Source of the DNA: Poseidonocella sedimentorum
Lineage (GTDB): Bacteria > Pseudomonadota > Alphaproteobacteria > Rhodobacterales > Rhodobacteraceae
Assembly (NCBI RefSeq): GCF_900116005.1
Contig: NZ_FOYI01000005.1
Location: 62,001 to 126,000 of the forward strand
Reading direction: 5' to 3'
DNA: 64,000 nt
Position numbers and translations under genes: made by a program
Shown: piece after piece, positions 51,605-59,565 of the stretch
Layout of the letters: each line of letters starts with the position of its first letter
Numbering within the stretch: the stretch's first letter is position 1
The notes under the pieces: generated by a model
What the model was told of the DNA's origin: nothing
What the model saw: only the letters and a program-made list of their open reading frames with translations
Databases searched by the model: none

Positions 51605-52471
51605 ATGATAGAAAACCTCGTCAACGGGCTCGTTCTGGGTGGCACCTATGCCCTTGTGGCCATGGGTCTGACCATCCAGTACGGCATTGCCCGGATCATG
51701 AACCTAGCCTTCGGCGATCTCATCATCGCCGCCTGTTTCGGGACCTTCGTCCTCTATTCCGGCTTCGCCCTGAGCCCGGTGCTGGCGCTCTTCCTCATCG
51801 TGCCGCTCGGCTTTGCCTTCAACTATTTCATCTACCAGATCGTCATGCGGCCCCTCGTGGCGCGCGCGCCCAACAGCGAAGCGCTGGAGGTGGACTCCAT
51901 CCTCGTGACCTTCGGGCTCCTGTTCGTGATTCAGGGGATCCTGCTGGTGATCTTCGGCGGCGCCTATACCAGCTACAGCTATCTCAACACGCCGGTGAAC
52001 GTGCTGGGGACGATCGTCGCGGCCAACCGGCTGGTGGCCTTCGTGCTCGCGCTCATCTTCGGCGCCGGTATCCTCTTTGTCCTGTTCCGGACCCGTTGGG
52101 GCACCACGCTCCGCGCCGTGGCGCTCGCGCCCGAGAGCGCGCCGCTCTATGGGATCGACGTCAACGCCTCGGCGCGGCTGGCCTTCGCCATCGGGGGCGC
52201 GCTCGCGGCCTCGGGCGGGGTCGTCGTCTCGATGTACCAGACCTTCACCGCCACGGCGGGCGTGGTCTTCACCATGAAGGCGCTGATCGTTGTGATCCTC
52301 GGCGGCAAGGGCAGCCTGACGGGCGCGCTCGTCGCCGGCCTGCTGCTCGGGGTCGTCGAGACGATGGTCGCCGCCTACATCGATCCGGGGCTCACGCTCG
52401 CGGCCACATATACCGTCTTCCTGCTCCTGCTGCTCGTGCGGCCGTCGGGCATGTTCGGCAAAGCGGGCTGA
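51605..52471 (+). CDS. LivH-type ABC permease
   Basis: This 288-aa membrane protein is the first permease of a branched-chain amino acid-type ABC importer. It starts MIENLVNGLVLGGTYALVAMGLTIQYGIARIMNLAFGD, the LivH signature, and ends with the coupling region VVILGGKGSLTGALVAGLLLG. About eight helices are visible. It is 94 nt after livK, within the same operon. Confidence 0.93.
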   Translation: MIENLVNGLVLGGTYALVAMGLTIQYGIARIMNLAFGDLIIAACFGTFVLYSGFALSPVLALFLIVPLGFAFNYFIYQIVMRPLVARAPNSEALEVDSILVTFGLLFVIQGILLVIFGGAYTSYSYLNTPVNVLGTIVAANRLVAFVLALIFGAGILFVLFRTRWGTTLRAVALAPESAPLYGIDVNASARLAFAIGGALAASGGVVVSMYQTFTATAGVVFTMKALIVVILGGKGSLTGALVAGLLLGVVETMVAAYIDPGLTLAATYTVFLLLLLVRPSGMFGKAG

Positions 52472-52481
52472 GGGGCCGATC

Positions 52482-53396
52482 ATGAAACAGACAGTCTTCA
52501 TCCTGCTGGGCCTCGCGGTGCTCGCCCTCCTCGCGGCCGCCCCATATTTGCTCAGCGACTACGGCACGGCGCTCCTGCTCGGCATGACCGGCTACATCAC
52601 GCTGGCCACCGCCTGGGCGATGTTCTCGGGGCCAACGCGCTACGTTTCTCTGGCCACGGTCGCCTTCTTCGGAATCGGCGCCTACACCGTCGCGGTGCTG
52701 AGCGAGGTGCTGCCCTATCCGCTGGTGCTGCTGGTGGCCGCGCTCATCGGGCTCACGGTCGCGATCATCGTCGGGCTCTCGACGCTGCGGTTGGCCGGGG
52801 TCTACTTCGTGATCTTCACCTTCGGCCTCGCCGAACTGGTGCGCCAGACCGTGACATGGTGGGAGGTCAACGTGACCGAGACGCTCGGCCGTTACATCTT
52901 CCTGCCCTTCGAGGGGCGGCACATCTACTGGCAGCTTCTGGCGCTTCTGGTGGTCACGCTGCTGATCTCCTGGTGGATCGGGCGGAGCCGCTACGGGCTC
53001 GCGCTCAAGGCGATCGGCGATGACGAGACCGTGGCCGAACACGCAGGGATCAACGTCCCCGGCCTCAAGCTCGCGCTCTTTGCCATCAGCGCCACGATCA
53101 TCACGCTGGTGGGCGCGATTCAGGCGCCGCGCTGGACCTATATCGAGCCCTCGATCGTCTTCAACCCGACGGTCTCGTTCCTCACGCTGATCATGGCGCT
53201 GCTCGGCGGGCCGTCAAAACTCTGGGGCCCGATGGTGGGGGCGATCCCGCTCTTCCTGCTGTTCGAATGGCTCTCGGCCAACTTCCCCGACCACTTCTCG
53301 ATCCTTCTGGGGGCGCTCTTCATCATGATCGTGTTCTTTATGCCCAAGGGCATCCTCGCCAAGCTCGAAGACCTGCGGGCGGGAGGGGCGTCATGA
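52482..53396 (+). CDS. LivM-type ABC permease
   Basis: This 304-aa membrane protein is the second permease of the importer. It shows GYITLATAWAMFSGPTRYVSLATVAFFGIGAY (the LivM start) and SRYGLALKAIGDDETVAEHAGINVPGLKLALF. It lies 10 nt after livH and overlaps livG by ATGA. Confidence 0.93.
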   Translation: MKQTVFILLGLAVLALLAAAPYLLSDYGTALLLGMTGYITLATAWAMFSGPTRYVSLATVAFFGIGAYTVAVLSEVLPYPLVLLVAALIGLTVAIIVGLSTLRLAGVYFVIFTFGLAELVRQTVTWWEVNVTETLGRYIFLPFEGRHIYWQLLALLVVTLLISWWIGRSRYGLALKAIGDDETVAEHAGINVPGLKLALFAISATIITLVGAIQAPRWTYIEPSIVFNPTVSFLTLIMALLGGPSKLWGPMVGAIPLFLLFEWLSANFPDHFSILLGALFIMIVFFMPKGILAKLEDLRAGGAS

Positions 53397-54121
53397 ACGG
53401 GCGTCTGGAAATCACCGGTCTGAAGAAACGTTTCGGCGGGCTCACGGCGGTGAATGGTGTGAGCTTCGCGGTCGAGCCGGGGGAGGTCATCGGGCTTCTG
53501 GGGCCGAACGGCTCGGGCAAGACCACGGTGATGAACATGGTCTCGGGCGCGCTGCGCGCCGACGCGGGCTCGATCCGCTTCGACGGGGTCGAGCTCACCC
53601 GGCTCAAGCCCAACAAGATCGCCAAGCACGGCGTCGCCCGGACGTTCCAACTCGTCCGGCCCCTGCCAACGCTCTCGGTCGCCGAGAACGTGCTGCTCTC
53701 CTTCGCTTTCGGCCGCAAGCGGCACTGGGGGCGCGAGGCGCAGATGCTTGTGGAGGAAAAGCTGGAGTTCGTGGGGCTCGGCGGGCGCGGCGGCGAGGAG
53801 GTCGGGAACCTGACCTACATCGACCAGAAACGCATGGAGCTTGCCCGGGCGTTGGCGTCCGAGCCCAAGCTGCTGCTGCTCGACGAATGGCTCGCCGGGC
53901 TGAACCCGAGCGAGCTCAGGATCGGGATCGATCTCGTGCGCCACCTTCAGGGGCTGGGCATGTCGGTCCTTCTGGTCGAACATATCATGGAGGCGGTGCG
54001 CGCGCTCTGCTCGCGCTGCGTGGTGATGAGCGCGGGCGAGGTGATCGCCAGCGGCGAGAGCGAGGCGGTCCTCAAGGCCCCGCAAGTAATCTCGGCATAT
54101 CTGGGGGATGACCATGCTTGA
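53393..54121 (+). CDS. LivG-type ABC ATPase
   Basis: This 242-aa ATPase has Walker A (GLLGPNGSGKTTVMN near residue 34), the LivG segment HGVARTFQLVRPLPTLSVAENV, a signature-like region (LTYIDQKRMELARALA) and Walker B (LLLLDEWLAGLNPSE). The signature motif is atypical: LTYIDQ stands where LSGGQ-like motifs (LSYGQQ in LivG) usually lie. The ATG overlaps the livM stop and the end overlaps livF. Confidence 0.9.
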   Translation: MNGRLEITGLKKRFGGLTAVNGVSFAVEPGEVIGLLGPNGSGKTTVMNMVSGALRADAGSIRFDGVELTRLKPNKIAKHGVARTFQLVRPLPTLSVAENVLLSFAFGRKRHWGREAQMLVEEKLEFVGLGGRGGEEVGNLTYIDQKRMELARALASEPKLLLLDEWLAGLNPSELRIGIDLVRHLQGLGMSVLLVEHIMEAVRALCSRCVVMSAGEVIASGESEAVLKAPQVISAYLGDDHA

Positions 54122-54827
54122 ATTGCGCAACCTGACCGTCCGGTATGACAAGCACCTGGCGCTGGACGATGTTTCCCTCACGCTCGACAAGGGCGAGACG
54201 GTGGTGATCCTCGGGGCCAATGGCGCGGGCAAGACCTCGCTTCTGAAGGCGATGGCGGGGGTGGTGCGGGCCGATGCCGGATCGCAGATCGTGCTCGATG
54301 GCGCGCCGATCACCGGGCTCCGCGCCGATCAGGTCACCAACGCGGGAATCGCGCTCGTGCCCGAGGGGCGCGGTGTGGTCGGGCTCATGACGGTGGAGGA
54401 AAACCTCCGCCTCGGGGCCAATCCCAAACGCGCCCGCGCCGTCGAGGCCGAGCGGATGGAGCTTGTCTTCGACATCTTCCCCCGCCTCAAGGAGCGTCTG
54501 GGCCAATACGTCCGGACCATGTCGGGGGGCGAGCAACAGATGGTCGCGGTGGGCCGCGCCATGATGTCGAACCCCGATTATCTGCTGCTCGACGAGCCGA
54601 GCCTCGGCCTCGCGCCGATCATCGTGACCGACATGTTCAAGGCGCTCGCGCGGATCACCCAGACCGGCGTCGGCCTTCTGATCGTGGAGCAGAACGTGCG
54701 CGTGAGCCTCAAACATGCCGACCGTGGGTTCCTGCTGGAAGCGGGGCGGATCACCGGATCGGGAACCTCGGCGGAACTGCTCGATGACGACGCGGTGCGC
54801 CACGCCTTTCTTGGCGGCAACAGCTGA
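54114..54827 (+). CDS. LivF-type ABC ATPase
   Basis: This 237-aa ATPase has Walker A (ILGANGAGKTSLLKAMAG near residue 34), the family motif GIALVPEGRGVVGLMTVEENL, the signature MSGGEQQMVAVGRAM and Walker B (YLLLDEPSLGLAP). A normal signature motif is present here, unlike its partner LivG. An ATG 6 nt upstream is an alternative start, but GGGGG is better spaced for the one chosen. Confidence 0.92.
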   Translation: MLELRNLTVRYDKHLALDDVSLTLDKGETVVILGANGAGKTSLLKAMAGVVRADAGSQIVLDGAPITGLRADQVTNAGIALVPEGRGVVGLMTVEENLRLGANPKRARAVEAERMELVFDIFPRLKERLGQYVRTMSGGEQQMVAVGRAMMSNPDYLLLDEPSLGLAPIIVTDMFKALARITQTGVGLLIVEQNVRVSLKHADRGFLLEAGRITGSGTSAELLDDDAVRHAFLGGNS

Positions 54828-54848
54828 AGAACGAAAACGGAGCTTGAT

Positions 54849-56300
54849 ATGGAAACGCTGAAACTTCTGATCGACGGCGAACAGGTGGCCTCCAACGATG
54901 GCGCAACCTTCAGCCGCAACAACCCGCTGACCGGCGCCGTGGCGACCACCGCCGCGGCCGCCACCCCCGGCGATGCCCGCCGCGCCGCCGATGCCGCCGC
55001 GCGCGCCTTTGACGCGTGGTCCAAGACCGGGCCCGGCGAGCGCCGCGCGCTGCTCACCGCGGCCGCCGACAAGTTGCAGGAGGCCGGCGGCAAGATCGCC
55101 GAGGCCATGGCGGAAGAGATCGGCGCCACCGCCGCCTGGGCGGGGTTCAACGTTAAGCTCGCCTCCGACATGCTGCGCGAAGCGGGCTCCATGACGACGA
55201 TGATCAAGGGCGAGATCATCCCCTCCAACCGTCCCGGCTCCATGGCCATGGCGATCCGTCAGCCGGTCGGCGTGGTGCTCTCCATCGCGCCGTGGAACGC
55301 GCCGGTGATCCTCGGGATCCGCTCCATCGCGATGCCGCTGGCCTGCGGCAATACCGTCGTGATGAAGAGCTCGGAAATCGCGCCGCGCACCCATGCGCTG
55401 ATGATCGAGGCCGTCCAGAGCGCGGGCTTCCCCGCCGGCGTCGTCAACGTGATTTCCAACGCGCCGGAGGATGCGAGCAAGGTGGTCGAGACGCTGATCG
55501 CCCATGACGCCGTGCGCCGGGTGAACTTCACCGGCTCGACCCGCGTCGGCCGGATCATCGCCGAGCTTTCGGCGCGCCATCTCAAGCCCGCACTGCTCGA
55601 ACTGGGCGGCAAGGCGCCGATGATCGTGCTCGACGACGCCGACATGGACGCCGCCGTCGCCGGTGCCGCCTTCGGCGCCTACATGAACCAGGGCCAGATC
55701 TGCATGTCGACCGAGCGGCTCATCGTCGATGCCTCGATCGCCGATGCCTTTGTCGAGAAGCTCGCCGCCAAGGTCAGCACCCTCGCCGTCGGCGATCCGC
55801 GCGAGGGCAAGACCCCGCTGGGATGCGTCGTCGATCAGGGCGCGGCGGACCGGATCGAAGGGCTCATCCGCGACGCGGTCGAGAAGGGCGCGGTCATCGC
55901 TGCGGGCGGCCATTCCAACGGCGTGCTGATGGAGGCGACGCTGATCGATCACGTGACCCCGACCATGCGGCTTTACCGCGAGGAGAGCTTCGGCCCGACG
56001 GCCTCGGTCGTCCGGGTGGGCAGCGTCGACGAGGCGATCCGCGTGGCCAACGATACCGAATACGGGCTCTCGGCCAGCGTCTATGGCCGCGATGTGACCC
56101 GCGCGCTGAGCGTGGCCCGCCGGATCGAAAGCGGCATCTGTCATGTCAACGGCCCGACGGTCCACGACGAGGCGCAGATGCCCTTCGGCGGGGTCAAGGA
56201 TTCTGGCTATGGCCGTTTCGGCGGCACGGCGGGCATCGCGGAATTCACTGACCTGCGCTGGATCACCGTCCAGGACGGCATCCCGCATTACCCGATCTGA
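54849..56300 (+). CDS. NAD(P)-dependent aldehyde dehydrogenase
   Basis: This 483-aa enzyme is an aldehyde dehydrogenase of the vanillin/salicylaldehyde-like branch. Cofactor and catalytic segments are visible: SIAPWNAPVILGIRSIAMPLACGNTVVMKSSE near residue 140, NFTGSTRVGRIIAE near 222, the general base Glu in LLELGGKAPMIVLDDADM near 250, and the nucleophile Cys in NQGQICMSTER near 283. It oxidises an aldehyde to an acid. Position after livF suggests its substrate comes from the imported compound. Confidence 0.9.
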   Translation: METLKLLIDGEQVASNDGATFSRNNPLTGAVATTAAAATPGDARRAADAAARAFDAWSKTGPGERRALLTAAADKLQEAGGKIAEAMAEEIGATAAWAGFNVKLASDMLREAGSMTTMIKGEIIPSNRPGSMAMAIRQPVGVVLSIAPWNAPVILGIRSIAMPLACGNTVVMKSSEIAPRTHALMIEAVQSAGFPAGVVNVISNAPEDASKVVETLIAHDAVRRVNFTGSTRVGRIIAELSARHLKPALLELGGKAPMIVLDDADMDAAVAGAAFGAYMNQGQICMSTERLIVDASIADAFVEKLAAKVSTLAVGDPREGKTPLGCVVDQGAADRIEGLIRDAVEKGAVIAAGGHSNGVLMEATLIDHVTPTMRLYREESFGPTASVVRVGSVDEAIRVANDTEYGLSASVYGRDVTRALSVARRIESGICHVNGPTVHDEAQMPFGGVKDSGYGRFGGTAGIAEFTDLRWITVQDGIPHYPI

Positions 56301-57085
56301 TGGGGGCCGATCCGATGGGAGCCGATTTGAACGGCAAGACCTGTATCATCACCGGCGGCGCCGGTAGCCTCGGGATCGCGGCGGCGGCGCTGCTGCGGTC
56401 CCATGGAGCGAATGTAGCGCTGGTCGATTTGTCGATGGAGGCGCTGAGACAGGCGGCCAATGCGGCCTTCGGGGCGGAGGCCGAGGGCATCGCCCTGATC
56501 GCGGCGGATGTCTCCAAGGAGGCGGATGTGGCGCATTACGTGGCCGAGACGGTGGCGCGGTTCGGCGGCATCGACGTGCTCTTCAGCAATGCGGGTATCT
56601 TCGGCACGGCCGCGCCCATTGAGAGCTACCCGACAGAGATCTTCGACGCGGTCTATGCGGTCCACGTCCGGGGCGCATTCCTCGCGGCCAAACACGCCTC
56701 CCCGCACATGACACGGGGCGGGAGCATCATCATCACCTCCAGCGTCGCCGCGACCCGGGGCGATCCCGGGGTGCACGCCTACATCACCGCCAAGCACGCC
56801 CAGACGGGCCTGATGCGCTGTCTCGCCAAGGAGCTCGCGCCGCGGGGCATCCGGGTCAACACCATCAACCCCGGCCCCATCGACAACGCGTTTCAGAAGC
56901 GCGTCGAGGAGGGTCTGGGCGAGGAGATCGGGCGCGACGGGACGGAGTTCTTTGACGAGATCATCCCGATGGGCCGGCACGGGACGGCCGATGAAATCGC
57001 CCGCTCCGTGCTCTATCTCGCCTCGGATCAGTCAAGCTTCACCACCGGGATACAGCTCGGCGTCGATGGCGGCATGAGCGCCTGA
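56300..57085 (+). CDS. short-chain dehydrogenase/reductase (SDR)
   Basis: This 261-aa classical SDR has the cofactor motif TGGAGSLGIAAAALL near residue 18, NAG in FSNAGIFG near 92, the catalytic Ser in ITSSVAATRG near 146 and Tyr-x-x-x-Lys in YITAKHAQTG near 160. It ends TTGIQLGVDGGMSA, typical of this fold. It probably oxidises an alcohol or reduces a ketone in the same pathway as the aldehyde dehydrogenase. The start ATG shares one base with the dehydrogenase stop; an ATG five codons in is an alternative. Confidence 0.9.
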   Translation: MGADPMGADLNGKTCIITGGAGSLGIAAAALLRSHGANVALVDLSMEALRQAANAAFGAEAEGIALIAADVSKEADVAHYVAETVARFGGIDVLFSNAGIFGTAAPIESYPTEIFDAVYAVHVRGAFLAAKHASPHMTRGGSIIITSSVAATRGDPGVHAYITAKHAQTGLMRCLAKELAPRGIRVNTINPGPIDNAFQKRVEEGLGEEIGRDGTEFFDEIIPMGRHGTADEIARSVLYLASDQSSFTTGIQLGVDGGMSA

Positions 57086-57107
57086 CGCGCCCCGCCGCCA
57101 TCCGGCA

Positions 57108-57641
57108 TCAGCGGAACAGCGTGTCGACGTAGTCCGCGCCGATCCCCACCGCGTCGTAGTGTTTGCGGCACATGTCGATGTAGTTGTGCACGTCGAAAAA
57201 CCCGTCTGGCTCGCCGTCCTCGTCGAGCCAGATCAGCGGGCCGGTCACCTTGAAGAAAACCTTCATCGGGTCGGGGTGATCATAGGCCACGAGCGTGTGG
57301 CCCTCGCCGGGGGTCTCGTAGACGAAATCCCCCGCCGTGGCGATCCAGTCGTGCTCGAGGTAGCCCCACTTGCCCGAGATCGTGTAGGCGAAGACCTCGT
57401 GCGGGTGGTAGTGGCGGTTCACCAGCCCCGCGGATTTCGCCATCAGCACGTCGCACCAGGAGTTTTGCGTCGGCGAAATCCAGACCGGCCGGGAAAACAC
57501 AGTCTCGGTGAAGGGCACGAAATACCGCTCGTCATCATCGGCGATGTTGGGCAGGTAGACCTCGGGCTTGGCATCGGGCTGAAACACCTTGGTGATCGGT
57601 GCGATGCCGCGCCAGAATTCGGATCCGGTTTCTTCTGTCAT
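57108..57641 (-). CDS. cupin protein, 2,4'-dihydroxyacetophenone dioxygenase-like
   Basis: This 177-aa single-domain cupin resembles 2,4'-dihydroxyacetophenone dioxygenase, which cleaves the side chain of an aromatic ketone. The metal-binding residues are in VNRHYHPHEVFAYTISGKWGYLEHDW (His/His/Glu near residues 77-84) and TPGEGHTLVAYDHPDP (His near 114). It is 24 nt downstream of the IclR regulator gene and convergent with the SDR gene. The exact substrate is inference from the family. Confidence 0.82.
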   Translation of the reverse strand: MTEETGSEFWRGIAPITKVFQPDAKPEVYLPNIADDDERYFVPFTETVFSRPVWISPTQNSWCDVLMAKSAGLVNRHYHPHEVFAYTISGKWGYLEHDWIATAGDFVYETPGEGHTLVAYDHPDPMKVFFKVTGPLIWLDEDGEPDGFFDVHNYIDMCRKHYDAVGIGADYVDTLFR

Positions 57642-57665
57642 GTCGTCTTTCTCCCTTGGTCGGTG

Positions 57666-58478
57666 TCATGCCTGGGGCGTGGGGCCCGCGCTGATTGCGG
57701 GGGCTTTGTCTGCGGGCGGCCAGCTGCGTCCTTCCGCCGTGGCGGGGCGCGGCTCGCGGTTGTAGGCGGCGGCGATGCGGGCGGCCGTCGCGCGCAATTC
57801 GGTGACGATCCCGTCGGACCTGTCGCCCGCGATCTGGCTCAGGATGCCGAAGACCGAGACGGTCAGGACGGCGCGGTTGTCCGGCGTGAGGACGGGCGCG
57901 GCGATGGCCCCGATCTCGGGCTCGTTCTCGCCGAAATTGGTGGCATGGCCCGCCGCGCGGATGGCGGCGAAATCCGTCTGGTGCGCGGCCGCCTCGCCCT
58001 CCTGCGCCAGTCGCGCGGCGCGGTCGGCCTCGCTCATGTAGGCCAGAAACAACTTGCCCTGCGCCGTCGTCGCCAGCGGCAGGACCGTGCCCACCTCCGC
58101 CGAGACGCGCACCGCCCGGCGCGAGTTTGCCGCGACCACGCAGGTCGGGCCGCGCCGTCCCAGACGGCACGCCATGACCGAATCGTTGAGCGTCTGGCTC
58201 AGCGCCTGCACCTCGGGCCGGGCGATGCGCGGCAGGGGGCTGAGCTCGAAGGCGAGACGGCCAAGGTCTTCGAGCTTTTGGCCAAGTTCGAACAGGCCCC
58301 GGCGGGTCGAGATCAACAGGCCCGTGTGCTCCAGCGTCAGCAGAAACCGATGCGCTGTCGCGACGCTCATCCCGAGGCTGTCCGCCACCTGTTTCGCCGT
58401 CAGTTCCGGCCGCCCGGGCCCGTATAAGTCGAGTATTTCCAAGGCTTTGATCAAAGATCCGTTCAGGGCCGTACTCAT
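57666..58478 (-). CDS. IclR-family transcriptional regulator
   Basis: This 270-aa regulator has an IclR winged helix (about residues 10-75, with LTAKQVADSLGMSVATAHRFLLTLEHTGLL) and an IclR effector domain (about 85-245, with GRRGPTCVVAANSRRAVRVSAEVGTVLPL and HATNFGENEPEIGAIAAPVL). The ATG at 58478 has GAGG 7 nt upstream; a start 14 codons earlier lacks a good ribosome site. It is divergent from the panE/TPP-enzyme/TRAP operon, with a perfect inverted repeat between them. Confidence 0.9.
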   Translation of the reverse strand: MSTALNGSLIKALEILDLYGPGRPELTAKQVADSLGMSVATAHRFLLTLEHTGLLISTRRGLFELGQKLEDLGRLAFELSPLPRIARPEVQALSQTLNDSVMACRLGRRGPTCVVAANSRRAVRVSAEVGTVLPLATTAQGKLFLAYMSEADRAARLAQEGEAAAHQTDFAAIRAAGHATNFGENEPEIGAIAAPVLTPDNRAVLTVSVFGILSQIAGDRSDGIVTELRATAARIAAAYNREPRPATAEGRSWPPADKAPAISAGPTPQA

Positions 58479-58535
58479 CGGGGCGCCTCGCTGTTTTTCT
58501 TGATACACGCGTATAATCATACTATACGATATTAG

Positions 58536-58554
58536 AATCTCAAAAAATGAGATT
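58536..58554. promoter_or_regulatory. inverted repeat AATCTCA-N5-TGAGATT, probable IclR operator
   Basis: The 7-nt arms are perfect (58536-58542 and 58548-58554). A third AATCTCA lies at 58574-58580. It sits between the divergent IclR and PanE-like genes, where it could repress one or both promoters. An AT-rich run (58510-58550) beside it suggests promoter elements. Confidence 0.65.
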
Positions 58555-58599
58555 GCGCAAGGGGAAGCGCGCCAATCTCATGCGCTCTACGGAGGGGGA

Positions 58600-59565
58600 A
58601 TGCCGGTGACGCACAACAGCGATGTTTCGGTCGCGATTCTCGGCGCGGGGGCGCTTGGCTCGGTGATCGGCGCGGCGCTTGCCGAGGCCGGTCGGCCCGT
58701 CGCGCTCTGGACGCGCAACCTGGCCCATGCCCAAGCGATCCGCGATCAGGGGCTGCGCGTGGACCGGGGGGGCGAGACGCGCCGCGTGCGGATCGATGCC
58801 GGCCCCGTCGGGTCAAGCGCCGCGCAGCCCGACCTGATCATCCTCCTGACCAAGACCCAGGACAGCGCCGCCGCGATGGAGAGCATCGCGCCGCATATCG
58901 CGCGGGGGGCGTTCGTGCTGACCTTGCAAAACGGGATCGGTAACGCCGAGCGGATCTTGCCCTTCTGCCCGGCGGACCAGCTCCTGACCGGGACGACGAT
59001 GACCAACGGGCTGATGGTCGCGGCGGGGCATGTCTCGACGCAAGGCGCGGGCGAAGCGGTGTTCAAGGCGATGAGCCCGGCGGGCGAGGCGCGCGCGGCG
59101 GAGTTCGAGATCGACGTGCCCGGCTTTGCGCTGCGCCACTCAGGCCATGCGCTGGAGGCGATCTGGACCAAGGCGGCGCTGAACTGTGCGATGAATGCGG
59201 CGGCGGGGCTCACCGGCGCGCGTGTCGGTCAGCTGACCTCCGTGCCCGGTATGCGCGAGACGCTCTCGGCGGTCGCGGCGGAGGTCGTGGCGGTGGCGGC
59301 GGCGCAGGGGATCACCGTCGCGCAAGCGGAGGTCGAAGCCAAGATCGACTACGCCACGGCCAACCACACATATCACAAATCCTCGATGCTGCAGGATGTC
59401 GAGGCGGGCAAACCCACCGAGATCGAGAGCCTCTGCGGCGAGGTCACGCGGCAGGCCGAGGGGCTCGGGCTCGCCACCCCGCTCAACGCGGCCTTCGCGG
59501 CGCTCATCCGGTTGAAGACAGCGCCCGCAACGGGGGCAGAGACAGAAGGGGCAAACGATGCCTGA
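58600..59565 (+). CDS. PanE/ApbA-family 2-ketoacid reductase
   Basis: This 321-aa protein resembles ketopantoate reductase. It has a Rossmann start (VAILGAGALGSVIGAALAEAG near residue 11), NGIGNAERIL and the catalytic Lys region AIWTKAALNCAMNAAAGLTG near residue 187, and ends with SMLQDVEAGKPTEIESLCGEV. In a catabolic operon it more likely reduces a different 2-keto acid than ketopantoate. It overlaps the TPP-enzyme gene by 8 nt. Confidence 0.87.
   Translation: MPVTHNSDVSVAILGAGALGSVIGAALAEAGRPVALWTRNLAHAQAIRDQGLRVDRGGETRRVRIDAGPVGSSAAQPDLIILLTKTQDSAAAMESIAPHIARGAFVLTLQNGIGNAERILPFCPADQLLTGTTMTNGLMVAAGHVSTQGAGEAVFKAMSPAGEARAAEFEIDVPGFALRHSGHALEAIWTKAALNCAMNAAAGLTGARVGQLTSVPGMRETLSAVAAEVVAVAAAQGITVAQAEVEAKIDYATANHTYHKSSMLQDVEAGKPTEIESLCGEVTRQAEGLGLATPLNAAFAALIRLKTAPATGAETEGANDA

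Noticed and set aside
54072-56288. 738-codon antisense frame across livF and the aldehyde dehydrogenase
   Set aside because: It is opposite two genes with intact motifs; its own translation is Asp/Arg/His-rich low-complexity sequence without a recognisable domain.
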